Positions 33,224-42,316 are shown, counted from the stretch's first letter. The stretch is DNA of 64,000 nt from Allorhizobium pseudoryzae (GCF_011046245.1 NZ_CP049241.1:2558001-2622000); one strand, 5' to 3'. Notes: generated by a model from the letters alone, not told the origin. A program made the numbers and translations.

Positions 33224-34207
33224 ATGAAGACGCTTCTTTCCGCCCTGACCGCTGTTGTCGCCCTTGGTGCCCTGGCAACGTCTGCCACCGCTGCCGATCT
33301 CGTCATCTATACCAGCCAGCCGAACGAGGATGCGCAGGCGACCGTCGATGGTTTCAAGGCCGCCCATCCGGGCATCGATGTCGAGTGGGTGCGTGACGGA
33401 ACGACGAAGATCATGGCCAAGCTGATGGCCGAGATCGAGGCCGGCAATCCGGTCGCCGACGTGCTCTTGATCGCCGATACCGTGACGCTCGAGCGCCTGA
33501 AGCAGGACAAGCGCCTGCTGTCCTACACGTCGCCGGAAGCCAAGGCCTATGACGCCTCGCTCTTCGATGCGGACGGCTATTATTATTCGACCAAGCTGAT
33601 CACCACCGGCATCATGGTCAACACCCAGGCTTCGATGAAGCCCACCAGCTGGAAGGATCTGGCAAAGCCGGAGGCCAAGGGTCTCGTGACCATGCCGAGC
33701 CCGCTGACCTCGGGTGCCGCCCTCATCCATGCCCAGACGCTCACCGCCGATCCGGCGCTCGGCTGGGATTACTACCGGGCGCTCAAGGAGAACGGTGCGA
33801 CTGCCTCCGGCGGCAACGGTGCGGTGCTGAAGTCGGTCGCCTCGGGCGAAAAGGCCTATGGCGTCGTCGTCGATTACATGCCGATCCGCGAAAAGGCGAA
33901 GGGTGCGCCGGTGGAATTCGTCTTCCCGTCGGAAGGTGTCTCCGCCGTCACCGAACCCGTCGCCATCATGGCCGGCACCAAGCACCAGGATGCGGCCAAA
34001 AAGTTCGTTGATTACGTGCTCTCCGAAAAGGGCCAGGAGGGTTTCCTGAGGCTCGGTTACATCCCGGCCCGTAACGGCATGCCGGTTCCGGCCGGCTTCC
34101 CGGCCCGCGACACGATCAAGCTGATGCCGTTCAATGCCTCGGACGCGCTGAAGAACACCGAGAAGGATCTGAAGACCTTCTCCGAGATCTTCGGTGGCAA
34201 CGGCTGA
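33224..34207 (+). CDS. ABC importer substrate-binding protein (ferric iron type)
   Basis: This is a periplasmic binding protein of 327 residues with a clear signal peptide (LSALTAVVALGALATSATA). Opening LVIYTSQPNEDAQATVDGFKAAHPGIDVEWVRDGTTKIMAKL is the FbpA/AfuA-type fold, and FDADGYYYSTKLITTGIMVN and YMPIREKAKGAPVEFVFP follow. FbpA proteins use two Tyr (near YYYS here) to hold Fe(III). Some relatives bind thiamine, phosphonates or organophosphates instead, so the ligand is not certain. The permease starts 14 bases before its stop. Confidence 0.88.
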   Translation: MKTLLSALTAVVALGALATSATAADLVIYTSQPNEDAQATVDGFKAAHPGIDVEWVRDGTTKIMAKLMAEIEAGNPVADVLLIADTVTLERLKQDKRLLSYTSPEAKAYDASLFDADGYYYSTKLITTGIMVNTQASMKPTSWKDLAKPEAKGLVTMPSPLTSGAALIHAQTLTADPALGWDYYRALKENGATASGGNGAVLKSVASGEKAYGVVVDYMPIREKAKGAPVEFVFPSEGVSAVTEPVAIMAGTKHQDAAKKFVDYVLSEKGQEGFLRLGYIPARNGMPVPAGFPARDTIKLMPFNASDALKNTEKDLKTFSEIFGGNG

Positions 34208-35915
34208 TTTTTCGCGCGCCATGTCCCGTATTCTGACCTTGGGAAACAGCCAGCCGCGCTGGCTGTTTCCTTTTGTGCTCATTGTCCTGTTCCTCCTCAG
34301 CGTGCTGCCGCTTGGCCGGCTGGCCGCAACGGGCATCCTGTCGCTGATGCGCGGCGGCGGAGACGGGCTGCTGTCCGATCCCAGCCTCTGGGCGGCACTG
34401 TGGAACACGCTCGCCACCTCGTTTTACGGCATGCTGGTCTCGGTCCTGATCGGCGGAGCCTTCGCGCTGCTGCTGACGTTGTTCGACATCCGCGGCAAAT
34501 GGATGCTCGGCTTTCTCTTCATGCTGCCGATGATGATCCCGCCGCAGGTGACGGCGCTCTCCTGGGTCGGGCTGACGGGACCCTCCAGCACGCTACTGAA
34601 AGCGATTGGAATGGCGCCGCCGCTCGGCAGCCCGCAGCCGCTTTATTCCATTGGCGGGATTGCGCTTCTGCTCGGCGTGCAGAATGCGCCGCTTGTCTAC
34701 CTGGCGCTCCGGGCCGGGCTTCTGGCGCTGCCACGCGACGGCATCGAGGCGGCCCGCCTCTCCGGCGCCTCGGCGCTGCAGGTGCTCATGCACATCATCC
34801 TGCCGCTCGCACTCCCCGGTTTTGCCGCCGGTGCCGCCATGGCCTTCGTCTCGAATGTCGGCAATTTCGGCATTCCGGCGATCCTCGGCATCCCCGCCTC
34901 GATCTACACGCTGCCGACGCTGATCTATGCGAAATTCGCCAGTTTCGGCCCCAACACATTCGCGGACATCTCGTTGCTGTCTGGCCTGATCGCGCTCCTC
35001 TCCGTCGCCGGGCTTCTGGTGGAGGAGCGGGTGCTGCGCGGCCGCGATTACCGCATCATCGGGCTCTCCGGCCGCACCGCCGTGTTTCAGCTGAAAAGTT
35101 GGCGGCTGTTCTGCGAACTCTCCCTTTGGCTTGTGCTGCTGCTGATCCTCGTCCTGCCCTTTGCAGCGCTGGTCGCCAGTTCGCTGGCACCCGCCTATGG
35201 CGTGCCGCTCAGCCTGAAGACGGCGACCATCCATGCCTACGAAGAGGTGCTGCTGCGCCAGGCGGTGACGCAGACAGCGTTCCGCAACTCGATTGGGCTG
35301 TCGCTTGCCACCGCCTTTGGCCTGCTGCTGGTGACGGTGCTGATGGGCTATCTCGTTGCCCGCAGCGGGCGGCGGCTGGCAGCGCTGATCGGCGCGCTTG
35401 CGGATATTCCCTACGCGCTGCCGGGCATCGTGCTGGCGGTCGCCTGCATCCTCCTGTTTGCAGCACCTTTGCCGGTGTTCGGCGTGTCGATCTACGGCAC
35501 GATCTGGATTCTGCTGTTTGCCTATTGTTCCAGTTTCCTCGCCGTCAGCCTCCGGCCGATCGCCAGCGCCTTCCGCCAGCTCGATCCGTCTCTGGAAGAG
35601 GCTGCGCGGCTCTCTGGCGCCGGCTTTTTCCGGCGCATGCGGGACATCCTCTCGCCGCTGATTGCCCCGGCGGCGGGTGCGGCGGTGATCCTCGTCTTTC
35701 TCATTGCCTGCAACGAACTGACGGTCTCGGCGCTGCTCTGGTCGGCGGGCACGCAGACGCTTGGCGTTGCGATCTACAATCTCGATGACAGCGGCAGCTT
35801 CAACCTCGCTTCCGCGCTTTCGGTGCTGGTGGTGGGGATGGTGGTCGTCATGATGTTTCTTCTGGAACTCCTGGCGAACCGGCTGCCCAAAGGAGTGGTG
35901 CCGTGGCGCAGTTGA
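34194..35915 (+). CDS. ABC importer fused permease (FbpB type)
   Basis: The 573-residue inner-membrane protein has about 12 membrane segments and two binding-protein-dependent transport domains in one chain, as in FbpB/AfuB. Each half has an EAA loop: GIEAARLSGASALQVLMHIILPLALPG (first) and SLEEAARLSGAGFFRRMRDILSPLIAPA (second). GTG 34194 overlaps the binding-protein gene; ATG 34221 is a possible shorter start. It is the channel of the importer encoded by 33224-36934. Confidence 0.9.
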   Translation: MATADFSRAMSRILTLGNSQPRWLFPFVLIVLFLLSVLPLGRLAATGILSLMRGGGDGLLSDPSLWAALWNTLATSFYGMLVSVLIGGAFALLLTLFDIRGKWMLGFLFMLPMMIPPQVTALSWVGLTGPSSTLLKAIGMAPPLGSPQPLYSIGGIALLLGVQNAPLVYLALRAGLLALPRDGIEAARLSGASALQVLMHIILPLALPGFAAGAAMAFVSNVGNFGIPAILGIPASIYTLPTLIYAKFASFGPNTFADISLLSGLIALLSVAGLLVEERVLRGRDYRIIGLSGRTAVFQLKSWRLFCELSLWLVLLLILVLPFAALVASSLAPAYGVPLSLKTATIHAYEEVLLRQAVTQTAFRNSIGLSLATAFGLLLVTVLMGYLVARSGRRLAALIGALADIPYALPGIVLAVACILLFAAPLPVFGVSIYGTIWILLFAYCSSFLAVSLRPIASAFRQLDPSLEEAARLSGAGFFRRMRDILSPLIAPAAGAAVILVFLIACNELTVSALLWSAGTQTLGVAIYNLDDSGSFNLASALSVLVVGMVVVMMFLLELLANRLPKGVVPWRS

Positions 35916-36934
35916 TCCTCAACCACCTGTCGAAGGATTTCGGCACGGGCAAACCGGCCGTCACCGGCGTATCGCTGAAAATCCGCGAGGGTGGCTTTCT
36001 GGCGCTGCTCGGCCCGTCCGGCTGCGGCAAGACGACGGTGCTGCGCATGATCGCCGGCTTCGAGCAGCCGAGCGATGGCGAGATCTTTCTTGGCGAATGG
36101 CGGCTCGCGGATGTGAATGCCATGGTGCCGCCGGAAAAGCGCAACATGGCGATGGTGTTCCAATCCTATGCGCTCTGGCCGCATATGTCGGTGGCGGAAA
36201 ACGTCGGCTATCCCTTGAAGGTCCGCGGGCTGTCCCGCGATGCCCGCGACACCAAGATCCGCGCGGCGCTCGAGGCGGTGCGGCTGGACGCCTTTGCCGA
36301 TCGCCGACCGGCCGATCTCTCCGGCGGACAACGCCAGCGCGTGGCGCTCGCCCGCTGCCTCGTCACCGATCCGGACGTGGTGCTGCTCGACGAGCCGCTC
36401 GCCAATCTCGACCGGCATCTGCGCCAGGAAATGGAAGAGACGTTTCGCGAGTTTCACGTCCGCTCGCGTGCCACGATGATCTATGTGACGCATGACCAGG
36501 CGGAGGCCATGGCGCTGGCGACTGATGTGGCGGTGATGGCGGAAGGTAAACTTCTGCAGGTCGCCCCGCCGCAGGAGATCTATGCACGACCGGAAGGCCG
36601 CATCGTCGGCGGCTTGATCGGGCAGGGGGCGATTCTGTCTCTCCCTTGGCCGGATCAGGCCGGGCGTGAGGCGGACTGGTCGGTGATCCGCGAGATGGTT
36701 TCGCCGCAGGCGCTGTTCACCCAGTCTTTTGCCGATGTGCTGGTGCGGCCGCAGGATGTCATCCTTTCCGATGAAGGTCTGGATGCGGCGGTCGAATCCG
36801 CCGTCTTCGAGGGCGAACGGTATGCACTGCGTTTGCGACTGGACAACGGCCAGCGGCTGCGCGCCTTCAGTCGGCGTCCGCATGCCGTGGGCGACCGGGT
36901 GCGGGCGGTCATTCGCTCTGCTTGGCGGTTGTAA
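35903..36934 (+). CDS. ABC importer ATPase (FbpC type)
   Basis: The 343-residue cytoplasmic ATPase starts at GTG 35903 (AGGAG upstream), overlapping the permease by 13 bases. It has Walker A GPSGCGKTTVLRMIAGFEQPSDG, Q-loop FQSYALWPHMSV, signature LSGGQRQRVALARCLV, Walker B VVLLDEPLANLD and the switch His in YVTHDQAEAMAL. A C-terminal TOBE-like domain (about 235-343, VLVRPQDVILSDEG) is present. It forms a transporter with the two upstream genes. Confidence 0.95.
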   Translation: MAQLILNHLSKDFGTGKPAVTGVSLKIREGGFLALLGPSGCGKTTVLRMIAGFEQPSDGEIFLGEWRLADVNAMVPPEKRNMAMVFQSYALWPHMSVAENVGYPLKVRGLSRDARDTKIRAALEAVRLDAFADRRPADLSGGQRQRVALARCLVTDPDVVLLDEPLANLDRHLRQEMEETFREFHVRSRATMIYVTHDQAEAMALATDVAVMAEGKLLQVAPPQEIYARPEGRIVGGLIGQGAILSLPWPDQAGREADWSVIREMVSPQALFTQSFADVLVRPQDVILSDEGLDAAVESAVFEGERYALRLRLDNGQRLRAFSRRPHAVGDRVRAVIRSAWRL

Positions 36935-36984
36935 GACGGGATGGGAGCGCTATGCTTCCCCTCCCGACGCCTTGAAAGTCTGCC

Positions 36985-38091
36985 ATGCCGCTTCGCCTCG
37001 CCACCTTCAACATCGAAAACCTGATGGCCCGTTTCGATTTCTCCGGCTTCCGCAAGCAATGGCGGCAGGATCGCGTCGTCAAGATGTTCGGCGTCGAGGA
37101 CCAGGAGCTTTACCGCGATCTCGAACAGGCGCGGCTGATTTCCGAGACGGATGATACACGCCAGCTGTCCGCGCTCGCCATCGCCGAAACGGCAGCCGAT
37201 ATCCTCTGCCTGCAGGAGGTGGACGACATGGCCGCCCTTCAGGCCTTCGAGGAAAACTATCTCTATCGCATGCTGGGCTACGGCTATCGGCAAAAGATCC
37301 TCGTGGAAGGTAATGACAGCCGCGGCATCGATGTGGCGGTGATGATGCGCGACCGGACACGCGACGGTTTGCCCATCGAACTCGTCGATGTGCGCAGCCA
37401 TGCGACGCTGACGTACCAGGATCTCGATCTCTTCACGCCGCAGATCGCGCTCACCAACCAGCCGCAGGACCGGATCTTTCGCCGTGACTGCCTGGAAGTG
37501 GATGTGAAGATCGGCGGCAGGCCGCTGACGCTCTACGTCGTGCATTTCAAGTCGATGACCGGCTCGCGCGAGGAGGGTGACGCCCGCATGGCGACCATGC
37601 CGGTGCGCGAGGCCGAAGCGCGTGCCGTCCGCCACATCATCGAGCAGCGTTTCGACCGCAACCTGGCGAACCGAAACTTCGTTATCTGCGGCGACATGAA
37701 CGATTACCAGGAGCGGGTGAAGGTGATCGGTGACCGTCTCGACGGCTACCGGTTCGAGCCCGCGCGCGAAGAGGTGAGTGCGCTCGACATCTTCAGCCGC
37801 GACGGTTTTGCCGAGAACATCGTGCGCCGCCGCCCGGAGATGGACCGTTGGACGCTCTATCATGCCCGCGGGCCGCAGGAGCAGCATTTGTGCCAGCTCG
37901 ATTATCTCTGGCTGTCGCCAGCGCTGTCGCGCGCCAATCCGGACGCGGTGCCGCAGATCATTCGCAACGGCCAGCCCTATCGCACCGTGTTTCCGCCGGA
38001 CCAGGCGGTCGAGCGGTTTCCCCGCATCGGCTGGGACAGGCCAAAGGCGTCCGACCATTGCCCCGTGGTCGTCTCTCTGGAGATCCAATGA
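36985..38091 (+). CDS. endonuclease/exonuclease/phosphatase-family protein
   Basis: The 368-residue enzyme of the EEP fold opens LRLATFNIENLMARFD (metal-binding Asn), then ILCLQEVDDMAALQAFE (catalytic Glu), YVVHFKSMTG (His), FVICGDMNDYQERV (Asp-x-Asn) and ends with KASDHCPVVVSL (terminal His). All active-site positions are present. The substrate could be DNA, a phosphoinositide or another phosphodiester. It follows the ATPase gene by 50 bases and overlaps the next gene (ATGA), so it may belong to the transporter operon. Confidence 0.88.
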   Translation: MPLRLATFNIENLMARFDFSGFRKQWRQDRVVKMFGVEDQELYRDLEQARLISETDDTRQLSALAIAETAADILCLQEVDDMAALQAFEENYLYRMLGYGYRQKILVEGNDSRGIDVAVMMRDRTRDGLPIELVDVRSHATLTYQDLDLFTPQIALTNQPQDRIFRRDCLEVDVKIGGRPLTLYVVHFKSMTGSREEGDARMATMPVREAEARAVRHIIEQRFDRNLANRNFVICGDMNDYQERVKVIGDRLDGYRFEPAREEVSALDIFSRDGFAENIVRRRPEMDRWTLYHARGPQEQHLCQLDYLWLSPALSRANPDAVPQIIRNGQPYRTVFPPDQAVERFPRIGWDRPKASDHCPVVVSLEIQ

Positions 38092-38831
38092 TGGAACGAC
38101 ACGCGACCCAGCCGGTGGATAGCAAGGTCTTCGCCATTTCCGGCATCGACATGCGCGTTGAGCCAGGCCGGCATTCCTTCGAGATTGCCGAGGAGGCGGC
38201 GATTGCGGAAAACTGGCAGCGGGAACTCGCCGCCAATCCGGCGCTCTACAACGGCGAGATCGTGCTGCAGGAGGAGATAAAGCTGCACGGCGGCGTGGTC
38301 GAGGCGCGGGCGAGGATGAGCAATTTCGCGACGCTGTTGTGGTGGCGCAAACAGCCGCAGCCGACAAGCGGGCGGATGCTGGTGGCGAGCGCCGTGCCGA
38401 TATCCTCCGACGGTGCGGCGATTGTCATTCGGATGGCACCGCACACCGCCAATCCCGGCATGGTCTATTTTGCCGCCGGCTCGCTCGATGGCTCCGATCT
38501 CAGGCTTGACGGCACGGTCGATGTTCTGGGCAGCATGGGACGGGAGCTTTTAGAGGAAACCGGCCTGCGTGTGGACGATGCGAGCGCCGATCCCGTTCTC
38601 TATGCGGTCTCGGCCGGCGCCCGGTTCTACCTCTTCCGCTTCTACCGCTTTCCTTGGACGGCTGCCGAGATGTGCCGTCGCGTGGAGGCGCATATGGCGG
38701 TCGATCCAGACCCGGAAATCAATGCCGTCTATCCGCTGACCAGCGCCGACCTTTCGCTCCATCGGTATGACCGTCTTGCCCGGATCATCCTGCCCTTCTT
38801 TTTCGGGGACGAGACGAACAAGGCGGGTTGA
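38088..38831 (+). CDS. NUDIX-domain hydrolase
   Basis: The 247-residue protein starts at ATG 38088 within the preceding stop codon. The Nudix box is readable as GSMGRELLEETGLRV (G-x5-E-x7-REUxEExGU, with the first Gly and Glu less clear), followed by a mixed C-terminal region. The first 90 residues are not typical of Nudix and may be a family-specific domain. It is coupled to the EEP gene, suggesting paired phosphoester chemistry. The substrate is unknown. Confidence 0.82.
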   Translation: MMERHATQPVDSKVFAISGIDMRVEPGRHSFEIAEEAAIAENWQRELAANPALYNGEIVLQEEIKLHGGVVEARARMSNFATLLWWRKQPQPTSGRMLVASAVPISSDGAAIVIRMAPHTANPGMVYFAAGSLDGSDLRLDGTVDVLGSMGRELLEETGLRVDDASADPVLYAVSAGARFYLFRFYRFPWTAAEMCRRVEAHMAVDPDPEINAVYPLTSADLSLHRYDRLARIILPFFFGDETNKAG

Positions 38832-38906
38832 TGCACGGACCTGTCTCGGGCAGGTTGTCGCGCACGTCTGGGACAGCTGTGCGGAATGCCGCGGCGGGAG
38901 GTTTTG

Positions 38907-39824
38907 TTGGTTCTGCGTTACATGATCTACGATGTCTTTACCGACACCCGGCTTGCCGGCAATCCGCTCGCCGTCGTCTTCGGCGCGGATGCGCTTTCCG
39001 ATGAGACCATGCAGGCGCTGGCCGGCGAGATGAACCTGTCGGAAACCGTGTTTATCCGGACGGCGCAGAACCCGGCCCATGCGGCGCGCCTCAGGATTTT
39101 TACGCCGGCCCGCGAGCTTCCCTTTGCCGGCCATCCGACGGTGGGGGCGGCCATCGCGATTTCCGAACTCAACCACGCGGATCAGCATCCGGATTTCGAT
39201 ATCGTCTGCGTGCTCGAAGAAAATGTCGGCCCGGTCCGCTGCGCGGTCAAGCTGTCGGATACGGGTGCCAGCTTTGCGGAGTTCGACCTGCCGCGCAATC
39301 CCGTGCGCACCGATCTCAACCTCGACCGGCAAGGCCTTGCCGATGCGCTCGGCGTCAAGCTGTCCGATCTCGGCTTTGAAAACCATGTGCCGGCCATCTG
39401 GAGCGCCGGCGTGCCGTTTCTGATGCTGCCGCTGCACAACCTGGCTGCCGTCGAAGGCGTCGAGTTCGACGTGACCTTGTGGGAAAAGGCGGCGCCGCTG
39501 GTCGAGGGCCGGCTTGCCTCCGCCTATGTCTATTGCCGGGGCGGCGTGCACCATGCGGCGAAATTCCATGCCCGGATGTTTTCCCCCGACATGGGGATTG
39601 CCGAGGATCCGGCAACGGGGGGAGCGGCTGCAGCACTTGCCGGCGCCATCCACCAGTTCGACGCATTGCCCGACGGGCTCACCCCGATCCTCATCGAACA
39701 GGGCGTCGAAATGGGCCGTCCATCCTTCATTCATCTTCACATCGATGTGAAGGATGGAGCGATTTCCAAGGCGCGGATCGGTGGGCAGGCGGTCAAGCTG
39801 GCGAGCGGCGAACTCCACCTCTGA
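38907..39824 (+). CDS. PhzF-family isomerase-like protein
   Basis: The 305-residue protein is a full-length PhzF homologue: IYDVFTDTRLAGNPLAVVFGAD, NLSETVFIRTA (catalytic Glu), LRIFTPARELPFAGHPTVGAA, and the second half with MFSPDMGIAEDPATGGAAAALAG, the C-terminal active-site signature. Both halves of the diaminopimelate-epimerase-like fold are intact. The likely start is TTG 38907, five bases after GGGAGG; ATG 38922 would remove five residues, and an ATG at 38886 is out of place before the ribosome site. The reaction is unknown. Confidence 0.9.
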   Translation: MVLRYMIYDVFTDTRLAGNPLAVVFGADALSDETMQALAGEMNLSETVFIRTAQNPAHAARLRIFTPARELPFAGHPTVGAAIAISELNHADQHPDFDIVCVLEENVGPVRCAVKLSDTGASFAEFDLPRNPVRTDLNLDRQGLADALGVKLSDLGFENHVPAIWSAGVPFLMLPLHNLAAVEGVEFDVTLWEKAAPLVEGRLASAYVYCRGGVHHAAKFHARMFSPDMGIAEDPATGGAAAALAGAIHQFDALPDGLTPILIEQGVEMGRPSFIHLHIDVKDGAISKARIGGQAVKLASGELHL

Positions 39825-39891
39825 AATTTCTGTGATGAGAGGGAACCGGATTTCTGCTCCCCCGTTATAGGGCGCGAGCGGGAGAAGGACG

Positions 39892-39993
39892 ATGCAGCCC
39901 ATTATCGAGACGAGACGCCGAGTGGTCGGCCAGCCCTGCTGTCTGCGGTCAAAGCCGCTGTCCGCAGTGGTCACGACACGGGATCGATCTTGA
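39892..39993 (+). CDS. possible small ORF (33 aa)
   Basis: ATG 39892 follows GGGAGAAGGACG, and 33 codons encode MQPIIETRRRVVGQPCCLRS and a further 13 residues. Apart from the ribosome site nothing supports it. The rest of the 368-base gap (39825-40192) shows no gene. Confidence 0.25.
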   Translation: MQPIIETRRRVVGQPCCLRSKPLSAVVTTRDRS

Positions 39994-40192
39994 TGTCGTA
40001 GTCCTCAGACGACCGGCGGCCGCATTGAGGGCCGATGCCAGGCCTGCCAGAGCGGGCCTTCGACCATGCCGCCGCACCGGTCAGATCGCCATTCCGTATC
40101 ACCAGATTGTCGCCGTCTTGTTGGGGCCTATGGCCCGGCCGAATCCGCCGTAGAGGTGATTCGCAAGATGCATTTCATGCAGGAGTACCCAC

Positions 40193-40411
40193 ATGATCAG
40201 GAGTGAGAAGAGACCGAGCGAGGAGCCGTTGAACTCGGAGGATCTGGCGCGTTGCCAGCAGGTCTTCGAACGGCTCAAGGCCGATATCTGCCTCGACGAG
40301 GACCATGAGGAGATCAACCGCCTCGCCGCCATCACCATCGAGCTCTATCGCCAGGGCGTGCGGCGGGAAGACCAGTTGCGCGAGATGGTGGCGGCCGCCC
40401 GCGGTCACTAA
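40193..40411 (+). CDS. small hypothetical protein (72 aa)
   Basis: ATG 40193 is seven bases after AGGAG. The charged helical protein runs EPLNSEDLARCQQVFERLKADICLDEDHEEINRLAAITIELYRQGVRREDQL. I recall similar 70-residue proteins in rhizobia but no function. An intrinsic terminator at 40440 supports a real single-gene transcript. There is no signal peptide or membrane segment. Confidence 0.78.
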   Translation: MIRSEKRPSEEPLNSEDLARCQQVFERLKADICLDEDHEEINRLAAITIELYRQGVRREDQLREMVAAARGH

Positions 40412-40439
40412 AGAGTAGCTGCAGCTTTAAGCGAACGCA

Positions 40440-40471
40440 GGCGCGGCCTTTTTCCGAGGTCGCGCCTTTTT
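40440..40471 (+). terminator. intrinsic terminator after the 72-aa gene
   Basis: GGCGCGGCC pairs with GGTCGCGCC (one G-T) around nine bases and is followed by TTTTT. It begins 28 bases after the stop at 40411. Confidence 0.8.
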
Positions 40472-40509
40472 GATTCCCCGATGAAGGTGCGGCAGCGGTA
40501 AGACTTGCC

Positions 40510-40521
40510 GTTTACGTAAAC
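40510..40521. promoter_or_regulatory. palindrome upstream of the nitronate monooxygenase gene
   Basis: GTTTACGTAAAC is a perfect 12-base palindrome 72 bases before the start codon. The TTTACGTAAA core resembles operators of MerR-family LiuR-like regulators of branched-chain and fatty-acid catabolism; this is a recollection, not a match score. Confidence 0.4.
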
Positions 40522-40593
40522 TGCGGTTTATAACGAAGCCCACGAGGCTAGGCGCTTCTCGCGGGCGCCGATCATCATCCTGGGGAGGATTTC

Positions 40594-41532
40594 ATGCCGT
40601 TGCCGTCCAGCTTTTCTAACCTGCGCCTGCCCGCCGTTGCCGCGCCGATGTTTCTGGCATCGGGCCCGGATCTGGTGGTCGAGACCTGCCGGTCCGGCCT
40701 TGTCGGCACCTTTCCGGCACTGAACCAGCGCACGACCCAGGGCTTTGTCGATTGGCTGGCGGAAATCCGCGATCGGCTCGCCGGCCATGCCAATGCGGCG
40801 CCCTACGGGGTCAACCTCATCGTGCACCGTTCCAATCCGCGGATCGAGGCGGATCTGAAGGCGGTGGTGGACAACAAGGTGCCGCTCGTCATTACCTCGC
40901 TCGGCGCCGTGCCGGATGTGGTCAACGCGGTGCATTCCTATGGCGGCCTGGTGTTCCACGACGTCATCAGCCGTCGCCATGCGGAAAAAGCGGCCGAGGC
41001 GGGTGTCGATGGCATCATCGCGGTCTGCGCCGGCGCCGGCGGCCATGCCGGCACGCTCAGCCCCTTTGCCCTCATTCCGGAAATCCGCTCCTTCTTCGGC
41101 GGCACGATCCTGCTGTCCGGCGCGATGAGCACCGGCGCGCAGATTGCCGCGGCCCGGATGATGGGCGCTGATCTCGCCTATCTCGGCACCCGTTTCCTCG
41201 TCACGAAGGAAGCGATGGTGAGCGACGACCAGAAGCGCATGACCATGGAGGCGAAGGCCGGTGACATCATCTACACCGATGCGATTTCTGGCGTGAACGC
41301 CAATTTCCTGCGCCAGAGCATTGTCGCGGCCGGGCTCAATCCCGCCAATCTCGTCTCGCATGGCCCGATGGACATGGCGAACGAGGCGAAGGCCTGGAAA
41401 AATGTCTGGTCGGCCGGGCAGGGCGTTTCGGCGATCGACGACATTCCGGCCGCAGCGGACCTATGCGAGCGGCTGATCGCCGAATACCGGGCCGCGATGA
41501 GCCAGGCTCTCTCGGATCCCTTCACGCATTGA
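40594..41532 (+). CDS. nitronate monooxygenase (2-nitropropane dioxygenase family)
   Basis: The 312-residue FMN-dependent TIM-barrel enzyme has LPAVAAPMFLASGPDLVVETCRSG at the N terminus, NLIVHRSNPRIEADL, the catalytic His segment VFHDVISRRHAEKAAEAGVDGI, ICAGAGGHAG-like AVCAGAGGHAGTLSPFALIPEI (phosphate and flavin loop), SGAMSTGAQIAAARMMGADLAYLGTRF. These are typical of NMO/enoyl-reductase-II-like proteins. The physiological substrate may be propionate-3-nitronate or another compound. It is a single gene. Confidence 0.9.
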   Translation: MPLPSSFSNLRLPAVAAPMFLASGPDLVVETCRSGLVGTFPALNQRTTQGFVDWLAEIRDRLAGHANAAPYGVNLIVHRSNPRIEADLKAVVDNKVPLVITSLGAVPDVVNAVHSYGGLVFHDVISRRHAEKAAEAGVDGIIAVCAGAGGHAGTLSPFALIPEIRSFFGGTILLSGAMSTGAQIAAARMMGADLAYLGTRFLVTKEAMVSDDQKRMTMEAKAGDIIYTDAISGVNANFLRQSIVAAGLNPANLVSHGPMDMANEAKAWKNVWSAGQGVSAIDDIPAAADLCERLIAEYRAAMSQALSDPFTH

Positions 41533-41749
41533 CCGCACCGGTCTTTCGCCGGCGGTTTTCGCAGTCGCGGAAAAGTGAGGATCAATCTGTCCAGCGGGCC
41601 GTTGATGCGCCTTTTTCCGCTGCCCATATCCTTCTTCATGGCAGCAGGAACAGTGGCCGCTCGGCGGTTCGATCTTTTCGGGATCGGCCGCAGCCCGGTT
41701 GTCTCGGATGGTCCGCCTGCTGCCCGCCTGTCGAGAAGGAGTTTCTCAG

Positions 41750-41974
41750 ATGAAACGGATTGTTGCTCTTGCCGCTGTGGCTCTTCTGGGTGCCGGAACC
41801 ATTGCCTTTGCCACCGATCTCTCGCATGCCAGCGAAGGCCGACTGAGTATCCACTCGGTGGGCGATACCGTATCGCAGGTGGATCTGGTGCATGGCGAGC
41901 GCGTGGCGGAAACCTATCGTGTTCAGCCGGACCATACGCTGACGCTTGTGGCGCGGACGCCGATCAACGGCTGA
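41750..41974 (+). CDS. small exported protein (74 aa)
   Basis: ATG 41750 follows AAGGAG by eight bases. The product has a signal peptide (MKRIVALAAVALLGAGTIAFA) and a mature part of about 50 residues with RLSIHSVGDTVSQVDLVHGERVAETYRV. No known family is recognised. A terminator at 42011 follows. The 41533-41749 gap upstream shows no gene. Confidence 0.75.
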   Translation: MKRIVALAAVALLGAGTIAFATDLSHASEGRLSIHSVGDTVSQVDLVHGERVAETYRVQPDHTLTLVARTPING

Positions 41975-42010
41975 TGCCGAACGATGCCGATGATTGACTG
42001 CGATGATGAG

Positions 42011-42033
42011 CCCGCCGTTCCGGCGGGTTTGTT
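42011..42033 (+). terminator. terminator after the small exported protein
   Basis: CCCGCCG-TTC-CGGCGGG is followed by TTTGTTGTTT. It is seven pairs and starts 36 bases after the stop at 41974. Confidence 0.75.
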
Positions 42034-42078
42034 GTTTCTGGGAGCAGGGATGATCGGCTTCACGGAAAAGCGGACAGC

Positions 42079-42109
42079 AAAAAGCCCCCGAAGACGACGC
42101 CTGGGGGCT
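42079..42109 (-). terminator. terminator of the first DUF1127 gene
   Basis: On the minus strand AGCCCCC and GGGGGCT form the stem and five Ts follow (plus-strand AAAAA at 42079-42083). It lies 64 bases after the DUF1127 stop (42173). Confidence 0.78.
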
Positions 42110-42172
42110 GCATGCCGACTATTTCTGTGCTTCCGGCCCTCATCCGCAAATGGGGGAGCCGTTCTGCGATCC

Positions 42173-42316
42173 TTAGCGGAAGGAGCGCGACGCGATGTTA
42201 CGGATGTCGTAACGGGTCAGGCCGATGTCGCTGAGGGCCTGGTTGGAGAGGCTGCTCAGCTCGTTCATCGTGCGGCGATAGCTGATCCAGCTCTTTGCGA
42301 GACGAATCGGGTTCAT
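42173..42316 (-). CDS. DUF1127 small protein
   Basis: The 47-residue basic protein MNPIRLAKSWISYRRTMNEL continues with SSLSNQALSDIGLTRYDIRN. The short DUF1127 domain has the L-x-x-L-x-D-x-x-L-x-DIGLxRxDI signature. AAGGAAA precedes ATG 42316. DUF1127 proteins bind RNA or affect sRNA turnover in alphaproteobacteria such as Rhodobacter (CcaF1). A related DUF1127 gene and a cuckoo-like RNA lie upstream on the same strand. Confidence 0.9.
   Translation of the reverse strand: MNPIRLAKSWISYRRTMNELSSLSNQALSDIGLTRYDIRNIASRSFR

Noticed and set aside
39825..40192. A missing gene in the gap after the second PhzF gene
   Set aside because: No frame longer than 33 codons has both a ribosome site and plausible composition, so it was left as intergenic with one low-confidence small frame.
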